A stretch of DNA of 64,000 nt from Mytilus californianus (lineage: Eukaryota; Mollusca; Bivalvia; Mytilida; Mytilidae). The translations under genes and the position numbers were made by a program. Location: contig NW_026262604.1 of NCBI RefSeq assembly GCF_021869535.1, forward strand, positions 55,762,247 to 55,826,246, read 5' to 3'. The notes under the pieces were generated by a model. It did no database searches. It was not told where the DNA came from and worked only from the letters and a program-made list of their open reading frames with translations. Below, piece after piece: positions 9,688-20,573 of this stretch (its first letter is position 1; every line of letters starts with the position of its first letter).

Positions 9688-10547
9688 TTAGGACGATTGT
9701 CAAACTGTTTGTAACTAAAAATCAGATGTCGATTTGATCTATACAAGTAGGATGTGTTAATTAATTTTGGCAAATTGTTTTATCATCGTACAGGGACTTG
9801 ATTAGCGGATGTTTTTATTTTTCAATCATTGTAAGTTCATTTGCTGTTCATATTCCGATGTCTATTTGTATTACATTACTAACGTTGGCAGCATGATTTG
9901 TAACTTTACTAGCAATGTGCAGTTTATAATCCTTATCCATTTACTGAAATACGAAAAACAAATAAAATTACAGTGATTAAAACATACATATTCTCTTACG
10001 GATGTATCATCACACCTGGCCCCATAATGCCATTACTTTACATGGAAAAATTAATGTCAAACGGAAAGATCTGGTAAGGAATTTGGTATCAAATGAATAG
10101 CATACTCTTTTTAAAAAAATAAAATATTTAATAATCTATTTTGCTTTTGGATATTTCAAAAATCTAACACGACATTTCATTGGTTAAACGAAGAAAACAC
10201 GGGATCTTTAAAAACGACCTTTTTCAAGCTAGTGTTTTAGACTATTGGTCAGTTGTTCTCATGAGAGTCCAGGTGAACAATATAAACTAGTAGTTATTGA
10301 GGTATAATATGTATTTACAAGGTAATTCTTATTAATTTTAAAAAGTTTTCTAATTAAAAAACATTGTAAGGGAATATTTTTAATAATTATGCATGTATTA
10401 TCTATACAATTATACAGTTTTATTTAACTGTATAAAGTTCAATTCAGACGGTATTAAGTGATTCAATTGACGAATCTTAATTGGTTAGTTAAAAGTTAAA
10501 CTTTGATAACGTGAAATTTATACATTTGTTGTATAATTTATTTTGGC
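9688..10547. other. No gene seen
   Basis: AT-rich sequence without an ORF above 60 codons; no repeat or splice signal that I could support. Confidence 0.5.
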
Positions 10548-11612
10548 AGCAATTTAAGTCATTTCGTACCTTGACCATTTCGTATCTCTGCCATTTCGTA
10601 CCCAAAATTACAGTTTCTTACCAAACATTTACCATTTCGTACCAATAATCAAAACCATTTCGTACCATATCGGCCAAATGAATTAACCATTTCGTACCTC
10701 ATAAACTGAATACATATTTACTATTTCGTATCATGTATATGTGTAAATCATTGAAACTTTGTCCCAACATCGGTTTTGGAGATTTTGTAAAACAAAAATG
10801 TATAATTCAAAAAAAGAAAGATCCTTCATACTGCCCCATTTTAAGTTTATATACTGTTTTATAGTTAATGCGTTCTGTTCCTTTCACAAAATTATACAAA
10901 AAATGTTATTATTTATAATTTAAATAGGTTTATTATCTGCTGAGATAAGTTTAATCAAAAATAAATCATAAATACAATGCTTCCAGCAGTAAAAAAATTC
11001 TAAAGACCTATGATTGGTTAAATCAAGCAATATATTAACATTTTTTTCTACGAAGGGTTTATCCTTAACTAATTTTTTCAACTAAAAATAAGAGGTTAAT
11101 TAAACAACAAAGGAATAATTATCTGCAACTGTTTTTATGGTTATTAACAGTTGTTTTGTCGTGAAATGCAGTGAAATGGGACATTAAAGAAGAAATGGCA
11201 TCCACATTCTGTATATGTCTGTCCCAAGATAGGAGCCTGTAGTTTAGTGGTTGTCGTTGATTCAAGTCTGTCATATTTGCTTTTCGTAAACTGTTTTGTT
11301 ATAAATTAGGCCGTTAGTTTTCTCAATTGAATTGTTTCATATTTTTCATGTCGGGGCCTTTTATAGCCGACCATACAGAATGGGTTTTTATCATTTTTGC
11401 AGGCCGTACGGTTACCTATAATTTGCTTACATCCACTTCATTTGAACTTTGGTTGATAGCTGTCTCATTGGCAATCATACCACATTTCCTTATTTTTATA
11501 TACATATAAATACTGCATGAGGTACGAAATGGCATACATATAAATATCCCATGTGGTACGAAATGGTTTTTGTAATGGTATGCAAATGGTTAAGGTACGA
11601 ATTAACTATAAT
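10548..11612. mobile_element. ~1.06-kb element with subterminal TTTCGTACC arrays
   Basis: The left end carries seven copies of CCATTTCGTACC (10560-10735). The right end carries three to four copies of its reverse complement GGTACGAAATGG (11519-11605). The middle is AT-rich with a retroelement-tail insertion (11220-11505). The outermost motif orders (left: tcatttcgtaccttgaccat) match, in reverse complement, the right end of a second element at 59428-60925 (aaatggtcaaggtcc), so these are two members of one family. No transposase seen. Confidence 0.7.
11220..11505 (+). mobile_element. Retroelement 3' tail, 5'-truncated
   Basis: Runs from tgtctgtcccaagataggag through ggccttttatagccgacc to gctgtctcattggcaatcat and accacatttccttat. 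Same 3' terminus as the tail at 4168. Inserted inside the TTTCGTACC element. Confidence 0.8.
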
Positions 11613-11879
11613 TCATTTATTTCTATAAAGTATAACGTAGTAGTATACATGTATATACTTTCTGTACAAATATAACATCTAGTTTTTACTTAATGCATTT
11701 TTACTGCGTTTGAAATTAACATAATTTCCAATTTTATGAGTCTTAGTTTATTTCTTGTTATTATGAGTATCTAGATAAAGAATGGAGAGATTTACTGTAA
11801 CATACTCAAATACTAAATAAACTGAGTTAGGTAAAATCAACCGTAATTTGACGCTTACTGTACATACACATCGTACCAG

Positions 11880-12005
11880 AAAAAATACACAAATGCATAA
11901 TTGTTGGTGGTTCGAACTTCCAACATCAGTGTTGACAGGCTAGTGGTACAGTAATGTAACAACTTAGTCCACTCGGTCAACGAGGTCACGTCAAGAATAT
12001 AAATG
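11880..12005 (-). mobile_element. tRNA-derived SINE head
   Basis: Minus strand: CTCGTTGACCGAGTGGACTA (box A-like) then AACACTGATGTTGG and AGTTCGAACCACC (box B-like). A short copy without a clear body. Confidence 0.65.
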
Positions 12006-12246
12006 CTACATTAATTGTGATAAACAAACAATCATTATTTATTCCAACTGAAACATTAATGGTTTTGTTTCATGATGTACTATACATTTTGAAATAAATT
12101 GGTTTGTATATATTTCAACATGTTCAATGAAAATATTATTGTGATAAAATGTCAGGTACCATTAGATTCCATATTGAATTAAATATAGCTACTTAAGAAT
12201 GCTTCGTTTTTACTAGGTCAGCCATAGACTGAAAATCAAGAGCAAC

Positions 12247-13835
12247 AATATGAATATCCTGTGTCATATATTCTGGATTCCAATACTTCATGTTCTAAAC
12301 GGTAAATATATTTATATGAATATCCTGTGTCATATATTCTGGATTCCTATACTTCATGTTCTAAATGGTTGATATATTTATATGAATATCCTGTGTCATA
12401 TATTCTGGATTCTTATACTTCATGTTCTAAATGGTAAATATATTTATATGGATATCCTGTATCATATATTCTGGATTCCTATACTTCATGCTCAAATGGT
12501 AAATATATTTATATGAATACCCTGTGTCATATATTCTGGATTCCAACACTTCATGTTCTAAACGGTAAATATATTTATATGAATATCCTGTGTCATATAT
12601 TCTGGATTCCAACACTTCATGTTCTAAACGGTAAATATATTTATATGAATATCTTGTGTCATATATTCTGGATTCCAACACTTCATGTCATAAACGGTAA
12701 ATATATTTATATGGATATCCTGTGTCATATATTCTGGATTCCTATGCTTCATGTTCTAAATGGTTAATATATTTATATGAATATCCTGTGTCGTATATTC
12801 TGGATTCCTATACTTCATGTTCTAAATGGTAAATATATTTATATGAATATCCTGTATCATATATTCTGGATTCCTATACTTCATGCTCAAATGGTAAATA
12901 TATTTATATGAATACCCTGTGTCATATATTCTGGATTCCAACACTTCATGTTCTAAACGGTAAATATATTTATATGAATATCCTGTGTCATATATTCTGG
13001 ATTCCAACACTTGATGTTCTAAACGGTAAATATATTTATATGAATATCTTGTGTCATATATTCTGGATTCCAACACTTCATGTTCTAAACGGTAAATATA
13101 TTTATATGAATATCTTGTGTCATATATTCTGGATTCCAACACTTCATGTTCTAAACGGTAAATATATTTATATGAATATCCCGTGTCATATATTCTGGAT
13201 TCCAACACTTCATGTTCTAAACGGTAAATATATTTATATGAATATCCCGTGTCATATATTCTGGATTCCAACACTTCATGTTCTAAACGGTAAATATATT
13301 TATATGAATATCCTGTGTCATATATTCTGGATTCCAACACTTCATGTTCTAAACGGTAAATATATTTATATGAATATCCTGTGTCATATATTCTGGATTC
13401 CAACACTTCATGTTCTAAACGGTAAATATATTTGTATGAATATCTTGTGTCATATATTCTGGATTCCAACACTTCATGTTCTAAACGGTAAATATATTTA
13501 TATGAATATCCCGTGTCATATATTCTGGATTCCAACACTTCATGTTCCAAATAAAATATATTTATATGAATATCCTGTGTCATATATTCTGGATTCCAAC
13601 ACTTCATGTTCTAAACGGTAAATATATTTATATGAATATCCCGTGTCATATATTCTGGATTCCAACACTTCATGTTCCAAATAAAATATATTTATATGAA
13701 TATCCTGTGTCATATATTCTGGATTCCAACACTTCATGTTCTAAATGGTAAATATATTTATATGAATATCCTGTGTCATATGTTTTCTGGATTCCTATAC
13801 GTCATGCTCAAATGGTAAATATATTTATATTGAAA
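12247..13835. repeat. 66-bp satellite array, ~24 units
   Basis: Unit of 66 bp: ggtaaatatatttatatgaa, tatcctgtgtcatatattct, ggattccaacacttcatgtt, ctaaac. Because 66 is divisible by 3, long frames stay open on both strands (up to 261 codons); these are not genes. Units carrying 'catgctcaaatgg' are 65 bp and break the frame. A block of six units appears twice, about 395 bp apart (variant ctgtatcat at 12456 and 12851), and a two-unit variant (catgttccaaataaaat) repeats at about 13545 and 13675. The array therefore has higher-order structure. Confidence 0.95.
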
Positions 13836-13989
13836 TATTCAATAACATGTTTTAGTCCACAGATTGGATCAATGTTGTACTTAGTCATCCATAAATGATC
13901 ATTTGTTTATTTGCAGCCGATATTTACGTCCAACTGCAAGCTGATTGCGATTTAAAATAATGGTAATAGTTATAAAAAGAGAAACAAAA

Positions 13990-14120
13990 TGTACCAAAAA
14001 TAAACAACAACAAACATACAAAAAAAAAAAAAAATAAACAAACGAAAAACAAAAGTAAAAAGAATAATTTAACCCCCTCCCCCCCCCCCCCCCAAAAAAA
14101 AAAAACAAAAAAAATGTATA
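13990..14120. repeat. Low-complexity A-rich / poly-C tract
   Basis: Runs of A, (AAAAC)n-like sequence and an uninterrupted C tract near 14080-14093. Open frames on the minus strand here are Phe/Gly-rich artefacts. Confidence 0.8.
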
Positions 14121-14330
14121 ACAAGATCCACGCCCCCAAGAAAAAAAACGAACAAAGTACGCGTACGGTGATCCCTGAATATGAAGTCGTTAACATTCAT
14201 TTCATTTGGACTATGGTGAATAGTTGGAAAATACCACATAGAGCTAATACAAAAGTATAACCATTTTGTATAATACAAAAAAAGTCATGAGGCACTATAT
14301 TATAAAATTGATTAAGAAATTCATGAAAGC

Positions 14331-14460
14331 CATAGATTTGTTGGAAACTTTCACATGACCTGGGGCTTTATATTCAAATTTGATCCCGAGCGTAACCGAG
14401 GGATTTTATTTACGATTATAACGACCCAGGCCATGTAAAAATGATAACAGATCTATGCAT
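14331..14460. mobile_element. ~130-bp foldback element (CATAGATTTGTT family), copy 1
   Basis: The left arm catagatttgttggaaactt, cacatgacctgggg pairs with the right arm aacgacccaggccatgtaaa, aacagatctatg. A central 'cccgagcgtaaccgaggga' lies in the loop. Further copies lie at 61797-61925 and 62385-62545. Confidence 0.8.
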
Positions 14461-14760
14461 GGCGTGCATTATTATTTCGATTCTAATAAGACAAATACGG
14501 TTATTTTAAAGATTTAATCGAAGATAAGTGTTCCTAGTGCTTGTCTGTTCTGTTGTTCCCTTATAATATAAAGCTTTATACTTCTAATAAAACAATTTCA
14601 TCATAAAGCTTTCTCCTAGTATCGTATTTGAAATTGCATTAACCAACTTAATCTTAAATACCATTATTAGTAGAGTAATAACATATTTTTTTAACTAATG
14701 GTATTCTTTCATATATGCTTTTTTTTTAATTTGTATTAAATATCATTCATTCCTTTACAG
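14461..14760 (+). other. Upstream of pseudogene exon; no gene seen
   Basis: AT-rich sequence ending in a polypyrimidine stretch and acceptor (cattcctttacag) for the exon at 14761. Confidence 0.5.
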
Positions 14761-15029
14761 CATCAACGATAGTCAAACATATAAACGTAACTACTCCAGA
14801 AGGAGATGCAACTGTTGAATTATCAGATTATTGTATTACGCCGTCAAACGATTACTCCTTCAAGTTTGAGGCTATGGCTTCCGACTATATATCGGTAGGC
14901 ATGATTACGGATGTTGGAATCACCGGACCGGTATACCTGATAGTCATAGGGCTAGAGCTCATCAACGTTGTAGGATTCGACGTGGGATAGAAAGAAGTAA
15001 AGGCAATTTAGTGGAATCGGACGTTATAG
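14761..15029 (+). pseudogene. FAMeT-like gene copy B, upstream half of Methyltransf_FA domain
   Basis: Starts after acceptor tcctttacag in phase 1: STIVKHINVTTPEGDATVEL, then SDYCITPSNDYSFKFEAMAS, then VGMITDV and VYLIVIGLELINVV. The F-F-A pattern followed by Y-I-VIG fits the first half of a Methyltransf_FA domain. At about 14970-14977 the frame slips by one base; in the next frame it continues IRRGIERSKGNLVESDV, the expected R-R-G element of the domain. The length of 269 nt is one short of a symmetric phase 1-1 exon, consistent with a 1-nt deletion. The only end that keeps phase 1 is ATAG|GCATGT, a possible GC donor. It lies 4.2 kb upstream of the next exon of the same pseudogene. Confidence 0.65.
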
Positions 15030-15209
15030 GCATGTATATCTTATTTACATAGGATCCGGTGATGTATTAAATCCTTAGATAATGTTCGGAAAAATCAGTA
15101 CAAGATACACATATTGTTTATGTCATGTAATATAACTAGGTAAATGTACAGGATACCGAAATCCATAGGATAATTCAAAATAAACAATAAACCGCCATTG
15201 TCCTAAATT

Positions 15210-15450
15210 AGCAGCCTGTACTCCTGTGGTCGTCATTGGTTTATGTCTGGCTTATTTGTTTTTCATTTGTTGAATCCGGTCGTTGGTTTTCTCTTTTAAA
15301 TAAATTCGTTGCCTTTAATATCTTACTATATGCAATGTATTTTGTTAATTGCTAAAGGACGTACGCTGACCAATATTTACTGGCATTCTCGTTCTTTGGT
15401 CAATGGTGTATAGTTTTCTCTTTGGTAACCATACCACATCTTTATATTTA
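15210..15450 (+). mobile_element. Retroelement 3' tail, 5'-truncated
   Basis: gcagcctgtactcctgtggt to ggtaaccataccacatcttt. The 3' portion is shared with 22655-22820 by segmental duplication. Confidence 0.75.
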
Positions 15451-15479
15451 AAGAACCATAGGTGTTTAATTGTTGTTAT

Positions 15480-15590
15480 TTTTCTTGTAAGTGGTCAAGT
15501 GGTTTAAGTATGCCAACTACAGTAATTACTAGCTTGTCAACACTGGTGTTTTGAGTTAGAACCCCGGTAGCACGAGACATCAGTAAAAAT
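15480..15590 (+). mobile_element. tRNA-derived SINE head
   Basis: gtggtcaagtggtttaagta (box A-like) then gagttagaaccccgg (box B-like). Duplicated at 22880-22975. Confidence 0.65.
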
Positions 15591-15694
15591 GTACACCGCA
15601 ATGAATGTGTGCCTTTAGTAAATAAGTCGTCGCTCTCGGCAATGTGCGTTCGACTGTAAGCATCTCAATTTACCAGAACAATGTACGATTGCCT

Positions 15695-16018
15695 GATTTC
15701 TTGTCAATGTTCGGTGGTTCTCTCACACCTTCTCTGGACGTCCTGTAAGAATCGACACAATGTTGCCAGTGCATTTTGGTCATTACAGCGATGTCATCGA
15801 TAAATGTTTTTCAGACTAAATGCGCTTGCCATTTCTACTTTCAATTTTCAACAGCAGATTTCTTGTCAATGTTCGGTGGTTCTCTCACACCTTCTCTGGA
15901 CGTCCTGTAAGAATCGACACAATGTTGCCAGTGCATTTTGGTCATTACAGCGATGTCATCGATAAATGTTTTTCAGACTAAATGCGCTTGCCATTTCTAC
16001 TTTCAATTTTCAACAGCC
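15695..16018. repeat. Near-perfect 162-bp tandem duplication
   Basis: 15695-15856 and 15857-16018 are two copies of the same 162 bp (start gatttcttgtcaatgttcgg, end tttcaattttcaacagc) with no difference seen by eye. The paralogous site at 23155-23320 has a single diverged copy, so this tandem doubling is younger than the segmental duplication. Confidence 0.9.
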
Positions 16019-16267
16019 AAATATTCCAGACATTGATAGTCAGCAATAGAATAATATGAATCGTTTTAAAAAGAAATGTACCCTCGCAGCAGGGGTAGTA
16101 AAATAGAAGTCACATATGAGCATGACATATCCTTTTTGATAGGAACTAGAGACTTGGACAGGGTTACACAAACAAAATTTAAAAGTCTGAAATTGAAATC
16201 CTTATTAAAAAAAAAATGAAATCCCTAATAATAAATAAGTTAGAAAACATATCAAAAAACGACGTCG

Positions 16268-16270
<3 letters not shown>

Positions 16271-16300
<30 letters not shown>
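16271..16300. repeat. Poly-T tract
   Basis: An uninterrupted T run of nearly 30 bases; the paralogous site at about 23478 has a much shorter run. Confidence 0.9.
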
Positions 16301-16301
<1 letters not shown>

Positions 16302-16539
16302 TTGTTCATTGAAATGAAAATATATGTATCAACAATACATGCATACCAATTTTGAAGAAAAATCTATGAATTCGTAATTGGAGATGAGATGATTTTGAGA
16401 CAAATTTAAGAACGATTTTCCTCGATTGTATGTGCTTTGTATACAAAATATACATCTATTTTAAAAGCATTAATTCACGAAAATTCAAGAAAATAAAAGA
16501 TATAATGCACTGTTTTCGATTTTTAGTTATAATTTAAAG

Positions 16540-17060
16540 TAAAATAACAAAAATACCGAGCTCCAAGGAAAATTCAAAATGGAACAAATGGAAACAACTG
16601 TCATAATCCTGAATTGATATAGACATTTCCCTATGTAGAAAATGGTGGATTAACCTGTTTTTTTAGCTATCTAAACAACTGACATATATAACAGTCGCAT
16701 ACAATTCCATTATATTGACAATGATGCGTAGGCAAAACAAACAGACATGATAGGTAAAAATGTCAAAATTGGGGTACATCAGTCAACAGTATGTAATAAT
16801 CTCAATCACTATAAAAACAAGCAACTATGTCAACAAAGAAAAACAAAATGGCATGTAGACACTCTATAGACGAAGCACATAAGTAAAAATGAAAGACAAG
16901 AATACAAAAAAGACTATAGCACAATAACACCATGCCGGAATGTATAAATACTGATCAACGCCAAAAGGATATAACCAAAAATGGACTAAATAGTAAAGGT
17001 TAAAAATATACAAAGACAAATAATAGAGCACTTTTACACTCAGTTTAGAGGATAACAAAC
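16540..17060. mobile_element. Dispersed repeat related to the RT-element spacer
   Basis: Contains the spacer markers (ccgagctccaaggaaaattc, gtagaaaatggtggattaac, attccattatattgacaatg) followed by cagacatgataggtaaa and further repeat sequence. A second copy lies at 23700-24250. Confidence 0.6.
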
Positions 17061-18210
17061 GTCCGTACCTAAAATCTATACTTCGAGACCATCATGAATA
17101 ATTTATTAAGTTGATACGGAATATTTATCAACAAGGTCTTGGTATCTTTCGATGTACTTTTTTAGAAAAAGGACGAGACGTTCGTTGACATAACCCTGGC
17201 TCATCAGCTTTCTGCTCAGTCACTGGCGACGTTTTATAAAGTCTGAGTAGCAGCTGCAAGCTCCCTGAATATCGAACGAGTTAGGAAATGTATATCCCAT
17301 ATGCAGGTGAAGTGAGAAGGTGGGGGAAATTTATAATTTCAAAATTCGAATCGTCTCGTTTGTCATAGATTCTGGTACTGAGATGACTGCTTATGTCGAA
17401 CTGGAGGTATAATTTTTAAAATGAGGCGAAGGATGCCGTACCTTTAGTTTCTCTAATTTCTTAGTCTGGAGAGTGTATTAATTGAACCCAATGACAAAAT
17501 TTGGATTGTTTAAATTGCATAATCGATTCATACTTAAACTGTCTTTTATACAGGTTTGTTTGTAATTTTTGTCATCACAATTTTTTGCGACGCATTTGCG
17601 CTGTGGGATTGACAAATGTGTAACAAAAGATATCATTGTTAAGGTCACTGCATACTAATAACTGTCGGAGAGCGAGAAGCCGAATATTCAATAGCAGTAC
17701 ATTTTTGAAGATTTGAATGAAGTTAAAAATCACCTATAAATGAAAGTATATGTACACGTTTCTTTATTATGTATAAAACATATTCATATTTTATTGTTAA
17801 ATTTGAAGTATCATATGACTCTAACAAAATCTGTGGGAGACGGATTTATATAAGTTATTCTTGTTTCCGAATCCCAGAATTTATATTGTATAATTGTATT
17901 ATGTGCACTTTTGAAAAAAATAAAATATTGTTTAAACTAGAATATGTGACATATGCCACTTACCGTAACTTGACCTTAAGACATGTCGATTTCCAATATA
18001 ATCAAAGAGAAAGATTAAGGATTTGAAAAAAAAAACTCGTTAAATTACCAGAATTAAATTGCTGGGTAAAACAAGATATGGAATGTACATTGTCGGAAAT
18101 GATCAAATTGATTTGTACTCATTACGAAACCTCGCCTTTCGTTCTGTTTCTAAAGTTCGTACAGATACATTCTATATTTTCCGACAATGTGTACATTTTT
18201 GTAAGTCGTT
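17061..18210. other. No gene seen; duplicated at 24250-25335
   Basis: Conserved at its paralogous site but with frameshifts between the copies and no recognisable protein, so the similarity reflects duplication and not coding constraint. Confidence 0.5.
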
Positions 18211-18213
18211 TTA

Positions 18214-18420
18214 TCGACGATTTATCACATGCTCAGTCAACACAAAAGATTGAAGACTCACAGTCCTTCAAGTTACTTTGATCGACGATTTATCACAAGC
18301 TCTCTCAACACAAAAAATGGAAGACTCACAATCATAAACGATACTTTGACCGGTGATTTATCATAAACTCTCTCAGCACAAAAGATTGAAGACTCACAGT
18401 CGCTGATGTTATTTTCATCG
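18214..18420. repeat. 68-bp tandem repeat, 3 copies
   Basis: Units beginning tcgacgatttatcacatgct at 18214, at 18282, and diverged (accggtgatttatcataaac) at about 18349. Each contains cacaaaagattgaagactca-like sequence. The copy number differs from the other segmental-duplication unit, which breaks off at the same point (25335). Confidence 0.8.
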
Positions 18421-18464
18421 ATGATTAATTGATTGTTGGTGTAATATGCAACTTTCAGCACTTT

Positions 18465-18570
18465 TAGCTATATCGTCGTGGTCAGTTTATATTGGTTGAG
18501 GAAGCCGGAGAACCACGTGAAAACCATTCAAATTTGGCAGATAACCGGTAAATCATAGTCAATAAATTTT
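18465..18570 (-). mobile_element. SINE body fragment
   Basis: cagcacttttagctatatcg ... gttgaggaagccggagaacc matches the SINE bodies at 7110-7150 and 44815-44920. Confidence 0.55.
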
Positions 18571-19204
18571 TACTGTTAATGAAACAAAATCAGGTGACTT
18601 ATTACGTTCTTTTGATTAGAGTGAACAATTGTAAATGCTGACTTAATAATAAATACCAGTATACAGAACGACAGATCTAATAGACAACAAATCTTTAATC
18701 GGTTTACAATACATTACTAATTGGTGTATATACGATTTAAGTGGATGTTATATATATTAAATAAATTTTAAAAGAATTCAATTCAACGTAAAAGACTATT
18801 GTGTTACAAAAATTTAAATACGATATTTTTGATACCTCATATTCTATTCGCCTAACCTGTTAATGTTATTAGTTAGTGGTTAGAGTTATCGGTTACGGGC
18901 TAAGGTTCGGAGAAAAGATTTGGCATGACATTTTTCTTGGAACAAACGAATTCTTCAAAACATTTTACATAAACAAATATATATTTTACCAGTTTATGTC
19001 GATAACAATAACAAATCAATGATCGGTGCCAAGCTCAAATACTCTTTGACTCCATAAATAACCCCATTCGATATGAAAGACAACAACAGCCGTACATTAC
19101 CGCATAGTAATTGTTTTAATGGTCGACGACTTGACCAATAGTCATATTATATACTAGTAATTAAATGTGATCTAGGAATGTATGAAACTTTTTTTCATAT
19201 TTAG
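18571..19204 (+). other. Upstream of copy B exon; no gene seen
   Basis: 19080-19204 is alignable to 1-108, so the duplicated gene block starts at or before 19080. Ends with acceptor atatttag. Confidence 0.5.
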
Positions 19205-19402
19205 ATAACCTGTTGAAAAGTTTTGAATATCGGCAATTCTGGATAAGTTGGAAAGACGGCATTATTGAGTTCGGTCGCGGACTAAGCGTTCGTAATACTT
19301 CAAGCTGATTTATGGTCTGGCCTGATCCAGAGCCGTTGCATATTACTGGATTTCTTTTGAGTAGTGAACAAGAAGGCAGTTTCGTTGTCCATTATCCTAC
19401 AG
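19205..19402 (+). pseudogene. FAMeT-like gene copy B, second domain exon with nonsense codon
   Basis: 198 nt, the same length and phase as the exon at 109-306. It encodes FEYRQFWISWKDGIIEFGRG, then hits an in-frame TGA at 19306-19308 where copy A has AGA. After it, FMVWPDPEPLHITGFLLSS continues in the same frame up to donor G|GTACAC. A point nonsense mutation therefore inactivates an otherwise intact exon. Confidence 0.8.
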
Positions 19403-20349
19403 GTACACATAACAGGTGTTGTTCGGTTCTGAAGTTTTCTACCCTTTCTTTATTTATTTTAAACATATATAATTGGCAAGGATAACAAACAAAAAAAGAT
19501 TAGACACAAGTAACAACAACGTCCTCTCCAAATACAAATATAAACACAACAACATTTAGGAATGATAAAAACATCATGTTTGTTATACAAACCAAAATAT
19601 AAAGAAATCAAGCGAAAGATTTCAAAAGGATATTCAGCTCCACATGTGGCACCCGTCATGTTGCTCATGGAAGTACAAACCTGGTGAAAAATACAATATG
19701 ATCTGAAATGGTAGACTTGAGTGGAGTGAATGAATGTGTTATTCTTAACACTTTGTAACCCATCTGACTGTTTATGTTGCTATGAAATAACACGTATTGT
19801 CTAGCTAGCTCTTTATCACTCGTGTAAACTCGACCAATTCCGTTTTCATCTAACGCGAGTAGCGGATTCATTCAAAACCCAAATGAACTAAACGTTTAGA
19901 TTTATTCTTTAAAGCAATAGAGCTACAATGTATCATGCATAGGTGGTGGGCTATATGTCTGATTTAAAATGATTTTCAAAAATGTTATAACAGCACATTT
20001 CGATCAAACTATTTGCATATGTTCATGCTTATACCGAATTACTAAGTTACTGAGGCTGTGATACCAACGGGAACAAACGGTCTACAAGCAGAACTTCCCA
20101 ACTGGTAATATCAATTTTTTATTTAAGGTATATTTAATATAAATTATACTTTTGAGGTCTATACTGTACAGTTGACCAGTAAAATACCGGATGTTTTGAT
20201 GTGTTTGCAAACAATGTGCTACGATACAATATTCTAGTAGCTGTTCGATGTGTACTTAGCACTAGCTCATAATATGGTGTTAGTGATTATATGAACTGCT
20301 GTGAATTTAATCGAGTTTTTTTATCGACACAACTTTACCTTGTTTTCAG
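19403..20349 (+). other. Intron of pseudogene copy B
   Basis: Aligns along its length with the intron of copy A (307-1363) but is about 110 bp shorter, partly because of a deletion in the dispersed repeat near 19620-19640. Confidence 0.65.
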
Positions 20350-20573
20350 GAAAAACCGTGAAATACACAAAAGCCTCCGGAAAACGAGGTGCACCTGTCC
20401 TGCTAAGTCATTTTGTCGGACACCATGTTGTTGAATGCGCTGTTAGATGCCGCCTTGAACCTGCATGCATCAATTTCAACTTTAAAGAGTCCAGCAAGAT
20501 GTGCGAATTGTTACAAGCTCGACCATCTGAAGCAACAGACGATTCATTTTATGATTTCTACTCCCAATGTTGA
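20350..20573 (+). pseudogene. PAN/apple-like terminal exon of copy B
   Basis: Acceptor ttgttttcag, phase 1, stop TGA at 20571-20573. It encodes KYTKASGKRGAPVLLSHFVG then VECAVRCRLEPACINFNF and KMCELLQA, with all five cysteines kept. The exon itself is intact, but upstream exons carry a stop and a frameshift. It could still be used if expressed alone or in a chimeric transcript. Confidence 0.75.

Noticed and set aside
12822-13607. 261-codon open frame (and its + strand partner of 237 codons)
   Set aside because: Both arise from a 66-bp satellite, a multiple of three, so every stop-free frame stays open; composition is identical unit by unit and frames end where a 65-bp unit occurs.
13899-14278. 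Phe/Gly-rich minus-strand frames
   Set aside because: Translation of poly-A/poly-C low-complexity DNA.
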